From Helicobacteraceae bacterium (GTDB taxonomy: Bacteria > Campylobacterota > Campylobacteria > Campylobacterales > Sulfurimonadaceae), in assembly GCA_027081565.1 (NCBI GenBank), contig JALWKG010000048.1:1-7376 (forward strand): a stretch of DNA of 7,376 bases, read 5' to 3'. Below the pieces are notes generated by a model. The model had not been told where the DNA came from. It ran no database searches and saw only the letters and a program-made list of their open reading frames with translations. Below are positions 1 to 5,312 of the stretch, piece by piece. The translations under genes were made by a program, and so were the position numbers. The stretch's first letter is position 1. Each line of letters begins with the position of its first letter.

Positions 1-653
1 CAGCAAACCGTGTGATGAGTATGGGTGTTGACAGAAGCTGGCGTAAAAAAGGGTGTGACAAATCTTTTGACTTTTATGGTCAAAAAGAGATCGACCTCAT
101 AGTCGATGTGGCCTGTGGTACAGGTGATATGATGGATTACTGGCGCAAGCAGGCTGAAAAGGGTGACATAAAGGTCGCCAAGCTTTTGGGTGTTGATCCT
201 TCAGAAGGTATGGTCGGTGTAGGCATTGAGAAGTTTCCGGAGTTTGACTTTGTTATCGCTCCTGCAACAGAGATCCCTCTCGAAGATGCTCAGGCTGACA
301 TGCTCTCTATCTCTTACGGTATCCGTAATGTTGTGGAACGTGAAAAAGGTCTGGCAGAGTTTAACCGTGTACTTAAACCAGGTGGTATGGTCGTTATCTT
401 GGAGTTTATGAAAAATGAAAACCCTTCACTGCTTGGAAAGATCCGTGACTTTTACATGAACCGTATCTTGCCAAAGGTAGGCGGTTTCATCTCCAAAAAC
501 CTGGAAGCGTATGAGTACCTGCCAAACTCTATCGAGGGATTTTTGACAGTAGCCAACATGCAAAAAGAGTTAGAAGAAGCTGGTTTTGAGATCATGTACA
601 CAGAGAGCTTCTCTATGGATATCTCAACACTCATCATCGCCCGTAAAAAGTAA
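1..653 (+). CDS. ubiE: UbiE/MenG quinone C-methyltransferase, 5'-truncated by window
   Basis: SAM-dependent C-methyltransferase that methylates demethylmenaquinone (and, in organisms with ubiquinone, the benzoquinol intermediate) late in respiratory quinone synthesis. The open frame continues to the window edge; the first complete codon is at 3 and reads A-N-R-V-M-S-M-G-V-D-R-S-W, matching the family's N-terminal 'YD..N..MS.G.D..WR' block. About 25 residues, including the true start, are therefore missing, and the GTG at 12 is internal. SAM motif I, DVACGTGD, is encoded at 105-128. The family signature SISYGIRNV (306-332) follows, then the LKPGG / LEF strand and a typical 'YEYLPNSI..F' C-terminal part. 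Campylobacterota make menaquinone, so the demethylmenaquinone reaction is the expected one (inference). It ends 7 bases before xseA and is probably co-transcribed with it. Family assignment is secure. Confidence 0.95.
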   Translation, partial: ANRVMSMGVDRSWRKKGCDKSFDFYGQKEIDLIVDVACGTGDMMDYWRKQAEKGDIKVAKLLGVDPSEGMVGVGIEKFPEFDFVIAPATEIPLEDAQADMLSISYGIRNVVEREKGLAEFNRVLKPGGMVVILEFMKNENPSLLGKIRDFYMNRILPKVGGFISKNLEAYEYLPNSIEGFLTVANMQKELEEAGFEIMYTESFSMDISTLIIARKK

Positions 654-660
654 CCATCTT

Positions 661-1911
661 TTGCAACCCATTACCGTCTCAACACTCAACGAACAGATCA
701 AAGGTCTTTTAGAGTCTACTTTTGTTCAGATCGCTGTTGAGGGTGAACTCTCCCGTATTACCCATCATAACAGTGGACACATCTACTTTACACTTAAAGA
801 CTCAGGCTCCTCCATCAGTGGTGTGATGTTTCGGGGTAATGCTGCGAAGTTGAAGTTTCGTTTGGAAGAGGGTTTAAAAGTGGTGGTACGTGGCGCAGTG
901 ACACTTTACGCACCAAGAGGCGCGTACCAGATCAATGCCTTTGACATAGAACCGGCAGGTCAGGGTGCTTTGGCCTTGGCTTTTGAGCAGTTAAAAGCCA
1001 AACTGAGTGCACAGGGCTATTTTGCACCTGAGACCAAAAAAACAGTGCCCAAGTATCCCCGTCGTATCGCTCTTGTCACCTCTGCAACAGGTGCTGCATT
1101 ACAAGACATGCAACGTGTGGCAGCACAGCGTTATCCTCTGGTCAACCTCTATGTCTATGACACTGTAGTCCAAGGTGAGTATGCCGCACCCTCGATTGTT
1201 AATGCCATTAAGGCGGCAGATGCTCAAGGTTTTGACATCATAGTTGTAGGACGTGGCGGTGGAAGCATGGAAGATCTTTGGGGTTTTAATGAAGAGGTGG
1301 TGGCCGATGCTATCTACAACGCACAGACTCTGGTAGTCTCTGCGGTTGGTCATGAGATAGACTGGCTGATCAGTGACTTTGTCGCTGACCTGCGGGCACC
1401 AACACCAAGTGCTGCTATGCAGATGATCTTGCCAGACCAAAATGAGCTACTGCAAACATTAGATGTCTTAGCACAGCAGATGGATCAGAGCCTTAACCAA
1501 TGTCTCTACAGTGCTAAAGAAAAACTGCAGCATCTTGTCAGCAGTTATGAACGAAACTCTATAGAACAGCGCATAAAAAACCGTCTAAGCGAGATCGTAG
1601 AGCTGCAGCAGCGTTTTGAACAGAGTATCAGTATGGCAATAGAGACTAAAAGCCGTCAACTCGCCCCTGTAGCTGAAAACTTGACACGTCAAACACAAGC
1701 TATAATCTTACATAAACAAAACACAGTCCAAGGTCTTCAGCAGGCACTTCTCTCTCAAAATCCGAAACTCAAAAGTAAAAAAGGGTATGCGCAAGTGACA
1801 CAGAACAACCATCTTGTAGACCTAAACACACTTGAAGTTGGTGTTGAGATCGCACTTTTAAGCAGCGAAAAAAAGGTCTCTGCCAAAGTGACAGCAGTTG
1901 AAACACTCTAA
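661..1911 (+). CDS. xseA: Exodeoxyribonuclease VII large subunit
   Basis: Catalytic large subunit of exonuclease VII, which degrades single-stranded DNA to oligonucleotides together with several copies of the small subunit XseB; cytoplasmic, DNA repair. The 416-residue product has the family layout. An N-terminal OB-fold (about 1-100) begins 'QPITVSTLNEQIK' and contains GELSR and SGHIYFTLKD. The catalytic domain follows (about 130-260) with GRGGGSMEDLWGFN at 197-210, SAVGHEID at 227-234 and DLRAPTPSAA at 243-252. A long helical, probably coiled-coil stretch runs over about 260-360, and the C-terminal motif 'NPKLKSKKGYAQV' ends the fold. The TTG at 661 is chosen because family homology begins right after it and no ATG or GTG is available in frame; an earlier TTG at 586 would add 25 non-homologous residues inside ubiE. 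There is no clear ribosome-binding site, which suggests translational coupling to ubiE. No xseB is seen in the window. Confidence 0.95.
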   Translation: MQPITVSTLNEQIKGLLESTFVQIAVEGELSRITHHNSGHIYFTLKDSGSSISGVMFRGNAAKLKFRLEEGLKVVVRGAVTLYAPRGAYQINAFDIEPAGQGALALAFEQLKAKLSAQGYFAPETKKTVPKYPRRIALVTSATGAALQDMQRVAAQRYPLVNLYVYDTVVQGEYAAPSIVNAIKAADAQGFDIIVVGRGGGSMEDLWGFNEEVVADAIYNAQTLVVSAVGHEIDWLISDFVADLRAPTPSAAMQMILPDQNELLQTLDVLAQQMDQSLNQCLYSAKEKLQHLVSSYERNSIEQRIKNRLSEIVELQQRFEQSISMAIETKSRQLAPVAENLTRQTQAIILHKQNTVQGLQQALLSQNPKLKSKKGYAQVTQNNHLVDLNTLEVGVEIALLSSEKKVSAKVTAVETL

Positions 1912-1952
1912 AAGAGAGCTTGTTATAAGTCAATTCCCTTTTTAACCTTCTT

Positions 1953-1961
1953 TGCTATACT
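1953..1961 (+). promoter_or_regulatory. Extended -10 promoter for the FmdE-like gene
   Basis: The sequence TGCTATACT is an extended -10 element (TGn plus TATACT at 1956-1961) lying 26 bases before the ATG at 1987. No good -35 sits at 16-18 bp spacing; upstream there is T-rich DNA (TTCCCTTTTTAACCTTCTTT), as is usual for Campylobacterota sigma-70 promoters. The first transcribed base would be near 1968. A good Shine-Dalgarno, GAGGAAG (1975-1981), follows at proper spacing. The adjacent gene is therefore probably transcribed separately from xseA. Confidence 0.55.
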
Positions 1962-1986
1962 CCTCTAAAAACATGAGGAAGTATAC

Positions 1987-2598
1987 ATGCAATATCCAAC
2001 ATTTTTTAAAGAGGTCGAGACTATTGAGATGGTTGACCCTCTCTCTATGGTCCTAGGTGCATTTGAGGGTGGAAATATCACTTTTAACTACTTAGATGTT
2101 GTCAAATCAGCAGGACACAGTTGTCCCACAGTAGCAGGGGCTTATTTGATAACGCTCAAGGCGCTACAAGCACTATATCCTCATGATACACCAGTCCGTG
2201 GAAATATCAAGGTAGCCTTTAAAGAGCCGATGGAAGAGGGTGTTGCCGGTGTGATCGGCAATGTTGTCTCTCAACTGACAGGAGCAACGGACAAAAGTGG
2301 TTTTAAAGGACTTAACGGCAAGTTCGCCCGTCACTCGCTTATGGAGTTTAATGCCGGTCTTCACTCAAGTGGACGTTTCACCCGTGTAGACACAGGTGCT
2401 TCAGTCGATGTCTTTTATAACCCAAATGTCGTACCACCACTGCCGGACATGCAACCGTTGATGCAAAAAGTGATGGGCGGAAGTGCAGAACCTGAAGATA
2501 TTAAAGCTTTTGGGATCTTTTGGCAAGAGCGTGTAGAACGTATTTTGATAGAGAACAGCGATAACAGTGAGATGATTCGTGTGGAGTCTGTGTCGTAA
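1987..2598 (+). CDS. FmdE-like domain protein, function unknown
   Basis: A 203-residue protein, probably cytoplasmic (no signal peptide or membrane segment seen). The part around residues 41-120 resembles the FmdE domain (named after subunit E of the molybdenum formylmethanofuran dehydrogenase operon). It has G-H-S-C-P-T at 43-48, matching the family's 'H-x-C-P-G' metal-site motif, then an amphipathic helix, then 'EEGVAGVIGNVVSQLTGAT' and 'GFKGLNGKFARHS', recalling the family's 'E..C..D.....TG.T.GK.N' segment. Cys46 is the only cysteine, so the second conserved Cys/Asp positions of classical FmdE proteins are absent. FmdE-like proteins occur in many non-methanogens without known formylmethanofuran chemistry; no function should be read from the name. 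The start is supported by Shine-Dalgarno GAGGAAG (1975-1981). It has its own promoter and its neighbours give no functional clue. The domain call is by eye and moderately sure; the gene itself is near certain. Confidence 0.8.
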   Translation: MQYPTFFKEVETIEMVDPLSMVLGAFEGGNITFNYLDVVKSAGHSCPTVAGAYLITLKALQALYPHDTPVRGNIKVAFKEPMEEGVAGVIGNVVSQLTGATDKSGFKGLNGKFARHSLMEFNAGLHSSGRFTRVDTGASVDVFYNPNVVPPLPDMQPLMQKVMGGSAEPEDIKAFGIFWQERVERILIENSDNSEMIRVESVS

Positions 2599-2648
2599 GA
2601 TTTTTGTGAAGATGATTCCCTTTTTTTGATGTGAATCTCTATTTCAGA

Positions 2649-2670
2649 TTTTTGCAACGTTTTTGCAACG
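2649..2670. repeat. Perfect 11-bp tandem repeat upstream of lipoprotein promoter
   Basis: Two head-to-tail copies of TTTTTGCAACG occupy 2649-2659 and 2660-2670 with no mismatch. Each contains the 6-bp palindrome TTGCAA, and the period is about one helical turn. The array ends 9 bases before a TATAAT at 2680 and so covers the -35 region. It could be an activator or repressor site, or a chance T-rich duplication. Confidence 0.6.
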
Positions 2671-2679
2671 GCTATTTTA

Positions 2680-2685
2680 TATAAT
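2680..2685 (+). promoter_or_regulatory. -10 element for the Cys-rich lipoprotein gene
   Basis: A consensus TATAAT lies 37 bases upstream of the ATG at 2723, in the context 'TTTTATATAATGTTAAT'. The position a -35 would take (about 2657-2662, ACGTTT) is poor, but the 11-bp tandem repeat spans it, so an accessory factor may assist. An AAAGGG ribosome-binding site is at 2711-2716, 6 bases before the start. Confidence 0.5.
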
Positions 2686-2722
2686 GTTAATAGAAGTTTA
2701 AATAACTTTAAAAGGGTTTAAC

Positions 2723-3583
2723 ATGAAAAAAATGACTTTGTTTGCTATGACGTTGATATCGTTATTGTTAGTGGGTTGTGAGAGAACCGATGAGACTCCT
2801 GATCCAGTATCTTCAATAGATGAAAACTATGCAGGTTCAGGATCTTTTTGTGCGTACAATTATCCTAAAGATGCTTGTGATATTCTGTGTGACGATTATT
2901 CATCTGGAGACTGCTCCTTCCATTATGGAACTGGTTCTGGTGTCTGTGGTTCAAATAGATATGATTCAAAATATAATTATGGGTATTCAGAATCAGATGG
3001 ATTAGGGTCAGCTGGAGCATGTATACTCTCTTATAGTGGTACAACAACTTTAGGAGGCAGCTACGACTGGAATCTCTGTACCAAGACAACCAGTAGCTAT
3101 GTCTATACACAGTGTGGTACAGGTTCATGTTCGTCAGGTTACAGTTTTAACAGTAATTACCTAAGTTCAAGTTCTTGTGAATATGCAGCCACAAATTGGA
3201 GAAATTCCCATACCGCTCCACAGCGAAGCGTACAAAGGTTACCAAGCTTAGATCTTAATGGGCCAAGCTGGTTACTATGTGTTGATAATGAACTTACCAA
3301 TAGTATCTGTCGTGAGGCAGATCGATGTATAAATACGGAATATGTTAGTAGCGAATATTTTAGTTTACAAGAGTGTCAAACAGCAGCTGAAAGGTGGTCA
3401 GAAGAAAATGCAGTTCAAGGCAATAAAAACAAGGTAAACCGACAGTCGATCGTTATCCAAGATGTCTTTCATACAGTCGATAGACAATCTACGGTTCCTC
3501 TTAAAAATGGAAATAGAGTGAACCGTCAAGGTGTTCTTCAAGATAGTCGTTCTTTTATAATTTATAGTGGCTCTAAACTGTAG
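2723..3583 (+). CDS. Cys-rich lipoprotein with duplicated four-Cys module
   Basis: I do not recognise this 286-residue protein. The N-terminus is a lipoprotein signal peptide: MKKMT, a hydrophobic stretch, and lipobox L-V-G-C with the lipidated Cys at 19. Glu20 at +2 does not match the inner-membrane retention signal, so outer-membrane anchoring is likely (inference). The mature part has 14 further cysteines (43, 52, 56, 64, 75, 100, 119, 131, 136, 152, 186, 196, 202, 218) in Ser/Tyr/Gly-rich sequence, consistent with up to seven disulfides in the periplasm or at the surface. Residues 116-159 and 183-225 are two copies of one module: W-x-L-C, C, C, then 15 residues, C-x-x-A-A-x-x-W. The tail (237-275) carries V-N/D-R-Q three times at an exact 14-residue spacing. 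Own promoter; neighbours unrelated. Sampled lines of this gene have clearly lower GC than ubiE, xseA or dbpA, suggesting an accessory, lineage-specific or transferred gene. Confidence 0.85.
   Translation: MKKMTLFAMTLISLLLVGCERTDETPDPVSSIDENYAGSGSFCAYNYPKDACDILCDDYSSGDCSFHYGTGSGVCGSNRYDSKYNYGYSESDGLGSAGACILSYSGTTTLGGSYDWNLCTKTTSSYVYTQCGTGSCSSGYSFNSNYLSSSSCEYAATNWRNSHTAPQRSVQRLPSLDLNGPSWLLCVDNELTNSICREADRCINTEYVSSEYFSLQECQTAAERWSEENAVQGNKNKVNRQSIVIQDVFHTVDRQSTVPLKNGNRVNRQGVLQDSRSFIIYSGSKL
3068..3397 (+). repeat. Two copies of a WxLC...CxxAAxxW protein module
   Basis: The first copy is encoded at 3068-3199 and the second at 3269-3397, within the lipoprotein gene. Copy 1 reads W-N-L-C, 11 residues, C, 4, C, 15, C-E-Y-A-A-T-N-W. 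Copy 2 reads W-L-L-C, 9, C, 5, C, 15, C-Q-T-A-A-E-R-W. All four cysteines, both end tryptophans and the Ala pair are shared while most other residues differ, so the duplication is old and seen at protein level only. Confidence 0.75.
3431..3547 (+). repeat. 14-residue (42-bp) degenerate repeat in lipoprotein tail
   Basis: Three successive units begin K-V-N-R-Q-S (residue 237), T-V-D-R-Q-S (251) and R-V-N-R-Q-G (265), spaced exactly 14 residues apart; the third is cut short by the protein's end. The conserved core is V-[N/D]-R-Q. The DNA copies are diverged. Confidence 0.6.
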
Positions 3584-3631
3584 ACAATGTTGTAAGTGTA
3601 TGCGAAGGTGTAGCTGCTATATAGCGATCGA

Positions 3632-3661
3632 TTAGCTATCCATTAAAAGAGATAGTATAAT
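3632..3661 (+). promoter_or_regulatory. Promoter for dbpA
   Basis: A consensus -10, TATAAT, is at 3656-3661, with a weak -35 candidate TTAGCT at 3632-3637 (18-bp spacing). Transcription would begin near 3668 and give a leader of roughly 44 bases, nearly half of it taken by a stem-loop. The DNA just upstream (3616-3639) is rich in short dyads: GCTATATAGC at 3616-3625, CGATCG at 3625-3630, and ATAGC/GCTAT flanking a 9-base centre. Confidence 0.5.
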
Positions 3662-3673
3662 GATGTATCCAAA

Positions 3674-3695
3674 TCCTAAGAGACGATACTTAGGA
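3674..3695 (+). other. Stem-loop in dbpA 5' leader
   Basis: TCCTAAG (3674-3680) pairs perfectly with CTTAGGA (3689-3695) around an 8-base loop, AGACGATA. It lies between the putative transcription start and the ATG at 3712 and is not followed by a U-run, so it is not a terminator. It leaves the weak AAAGAAG ribosome-binding site just downstream unpaired. It may stabilise the transcript or act in regulation; this is inference from position. Confidence 0.45.
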
Positions 3696-3711
3696 ATTAT
3701 AAAGAAGTACA

Positions 3712-5088
3712 ATGAACACAAAACTATTTTCAAACCTCCCTTTAGAGAAGGCTATGTTAGATAACCTTGAACAGATGGGTTACACCGAGATGACGGCTAT
3801 TCAAGAACAGAGTCTTCCTCTGACATTAGCGGGGGAAGATGTTATCGCTCAGGCTAAAACAGGCAGTGGTAAAACGGCTGCTTTTGGTCTTGGGATGCTG
3901 CATAAGCTTGATGTTAAAAAGTGGAAGATCCAAGGGCTTATTATGTGTCCTACCCGTGAGTTGGCTGACCAGGTCGCCAACGAGCTGCGTAAGCTTGCCC
4001 GTTTTAAACACAACATCAAGATCTTGACACTCTGTGGCGGTATGCCACTCACACCACAACGCATCTCCCTTGAACATGGTGCCCATATCATTGTTGGGAC
4101 ACCAGGGCGTATCCAAGACCATATTGGTAAAGATACCTTAGACCTCTCGCATGTGCATACACTGATCTTAGATGAGGCAGACCGTATGTTGGACATGGGC
4201 TTTTTAGATGACATCAAGCAGATCATCTCCCATATGCCTAGCAGCCGTCAAACCATGTTGTTTTCTGCGACCTATCCTGACGAGATCGGTTTTTTAAGTA
4301 AGACGATCATGAAAAACCCTAAACGCGTCAGTGTTGAAGCGGGTGAGGCCAAGCCAGATATCAATGCAAATTTCTATAAAACGACCGTTAATGAAAAAGA
4401 GGGTGATCTTCTACGTCTGCTTCTGCACCATCAGGCTGACTCTACGATTATCTTCTGTAACATGAAGGTGACTTGTGATGAGGTTAGTGGCTACCTTAAT
4501 GACATGGGGCTTTATGCTTTAGCACTTCATGGTGATTTAGAGCAGCGTGAGCGTACCGAGGTCTTGGCACTTTTCAGTAACGGAAGCGCTTCGATCTTGG
4601 TGGCGACTGATGTGGCTGCACGAGGCCTTGACATCAAAGATCTGGATCTGGTGATCAACTATGATGTTCCTACACAGAGTGAGGTCTATGTGCACCGCAT
4701 CGGTCGTACGGGTCGTGCGGGTAAAAGTGGGATCGCTGAGACTCTGTACACAGCAAGAGAGGCTTCTAAAATAGAAGAGATCGAAGCAGAGATAGGTGAG
4801 GGTGTGAACTATGGTTATTTGGACAAGCTCAAACATAATGATCTCTACACACCAAAATATATAACTCTGAAGATCGACGGCGGGAAAAAAGACAAACTGC
4901 GTCCCGGTGACATTGTTGGTGCCATCACTTCGAGTAAACAGATCAAGGGTGATGAGATAGGTAATATTAATGTTACCGCAATGCGTTCTTATGTCGCAGT
5001 AGAACGAGACAAGGCAGAAACAGCTTATAAACTCATCCGTGATGGCAAGATGAAAAACCGAAAATTTAGAGTTCATCTACTCGATTAA
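3712..5088 (+). CDS. dbpA: DEAD-box ATP-dependent RNA helicase DbpA
   Basis: RNA helicase of the DbpA/YxiN type, which is recruited to hairpin 92 of 23S rRNA and remodels late 50S ribosomal intermediates using ATP; cytoplasmic. The 458-residue length matches the family (E. coli DbpA is 457). RecA domain 1 has the Q motif (F6 and TAIQEQS, 28-34), motif I AKTGSGKT at 48-55, PTREL 80-84, TPGR 130-133, DEAD 154-157 and SAT 185-187. RecA domain 2 has IIFCN 246-250, ATDVAARGLDI 298-308 and HRIGRTGRAG 328-337. Residues about 382-457 form the RRM-like rRNA-binding domain specific to DbpA: IDGGKKDKLRPGD, IGNINV, YVAVER, and FRVHLL at the end. This domain separates it from CsdA, RhlE and SrmB. All catalytic motifs are intact. 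It appears monocistronic, with its own promoter and a terminator 17 bases after the stop. Confidence 0.95.
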   Translation: MNTKLFSNLPLEKAMLDNLEQMGYTEMTAIQEQSLPLTLAGEDVIAQAKTGSGKTAAFGLGMLHKLDVKKWKIQGLIMCPTRELADQVANELRKLARFKHNIKILTLCGGMPLTPQRISLEHGAHIIVGTPGRIQDHIGKDTLDLSHVHTLILDEADRMLDMGFLDDIKQIISHMPSSRQTMLFSATYPDEIGFLSKTIMKNPKRVSVEAGEAKPDINANFYKTTVNEKEGDLLRLLLHHQADSTIIFCNMKVTCDEVSGYLNDMGLYALALHGDLEQRERTEVLALFSNGSASILVATDVAARGLDIKDLDLVINYDVPTQSEVYVHRIGRTGRAGKSGIAETLYTAREASKIEEIEAEIGEGVNYGYLDKLKHNDLYTPKYITLKIDGGKKDKLRPGDIVGAITSSKQIKGDEIGNINVTAMRSYVAVERDKAETAYKLIRDGKMKNRKFRVHLLD

Positions 5089-5105
5089 AACTCATTTATC
5101 ATTCA

Positions 5106-5129
5106 AAAAAAGAGAATATACTCTTTTTT
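5106..5129 (+). terminator. A/T-rich intrinsic terminator after dbpA
   Basis: AAAAAAGAG (5106-5114) pairs perfectly with CTCTTTTTT (5121-5129) around a 6-base AATATA loop. The descending arm ends in a run of six T. The arm has only two G-C pairs, so it is weak by enterobacterial standards but of a type common in low-GC Campylobacterota. Because the arms carry A and T runs, it could also act on the opposite strand. Confidence 0.65.
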
Positions 5130-5164
5130 GGTGTTGGTAACTCCTCTCCTTTATGATAATAACG

Positions 5165-5184
5165 AAATGTAATATATTACATTT
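5165..5184. promoter_or_regulatory. Perfect 20-bp palindrome, likely operator
   Basis: AAATGTAATATATTACATTT is its own reverse complement with no central spacer. It lies between the dbpA terminator and the tolC promoter, ending 56 bases before the TGCTATAAT extended -10. Its half-sites TGTAATA/TATTACA equal those I recall for the CmeR (TetR-family) operator of the Campylobacter jejuni cmeABC efflux operon, TGTAATAAATATTACA, though without the two-base spacer. Control of tolC is an inference from location. Confidence 0.55.
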
Positions 5185-5240
5185 GGTCTCATTGTCATAG
5201 GAGTTTGCGTGGATAAATGAAGCTCAGTATTATAATATCT

Positions 5241-5249
5241 TGCTATAAT
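5241..5249 (+). promoter_or_regulatory. Extended -10 promoter for the tolC-ompA operon
   Basis: TGCTATAAT is a consensus extended -10, placing the transcription start near 5256 and leaving a leader of about 57 bases before the ATG at 5313. A second TATAAT at 5231-5236 overlaps the region and could be an alternative. Neither has a convincing -35 at normal spacing. Confidence 0.6.
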
Positions 5250-5298
5250 TCTTCGCATAAAAACTACTTATGATGATAGTCTGTGCTAGAAGCAGACA

Positions 5299-5304
5299 AA
5301 AGGA
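5299..5304 (+). promoter_or_regulatory. Ribosome-binding site that fixes the tolC start
   Basis: AAAGGA lies 8 bases before ATG 5313, and that ATG opens directly into a signal peptide. The in-frame GTG at 5283 would put ten charged residues (LEADKRIKH) ahead of the signal peptide, so 5313 is preferred. Confidence 0.75.
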
Positions 5305-5312
5305 TAAAACAC

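Noticed and set aside
586..660. A longer xseA reading from TTG 586.
   Set aside because: The extra 25 residues lie in ubiE coding sequence in another frame and do not resemble the XseA N-terminus.
1099..1440. A 113-codon open frame on the minus strand inside xseA.
   Set aside because: It is antisense to the conserved catalytic region of xseA and has no promoter, ribosome-binding site or recognisable motif.
2633..2651. Possible terminator after the FmdE-like gene (AATCT / AGATT with a 7-base loop, then T-rich).
   Set aside because: The stem is only 5 bp with one G-C pair and the T-run is broken by GC; too weak to call.
3616..3639. Cluster of short dyads (GCTATATAGC, CGATCG, ATAGC/GCTAT) before the dbpA promoter.
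   Set aside because: Each is short and there is no U-run for a terminator; noted within the promoter entry but not supported as a separate operator.
4537..5076. A 179-codon open frame on the minus strand.
   Set aside because: It lies wholly inside dbpA, which has every helicase motif, and its product looks like an antisense reading with no recognisable domain.
5217..5273. An 18-codon frame opening M-K-L-S-I-I-I-S-C-Y-N, like the start of a GT2 glycosyltransferase.
   Set aside because: It is very short, overlaps the two -10 elements of the tolC promoter, lacks a well-placed ribosome-binding site, and nothing after it resembles a glycosyltransferase; chance similarity in A/T-rich DNA is likeliest.
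5283..5312. GTG 5283 as the tolC start.
   Set aside because: It would place ten mostly charged residues before the signal peptide; ATG 5313 has a better ribosome-binding site.
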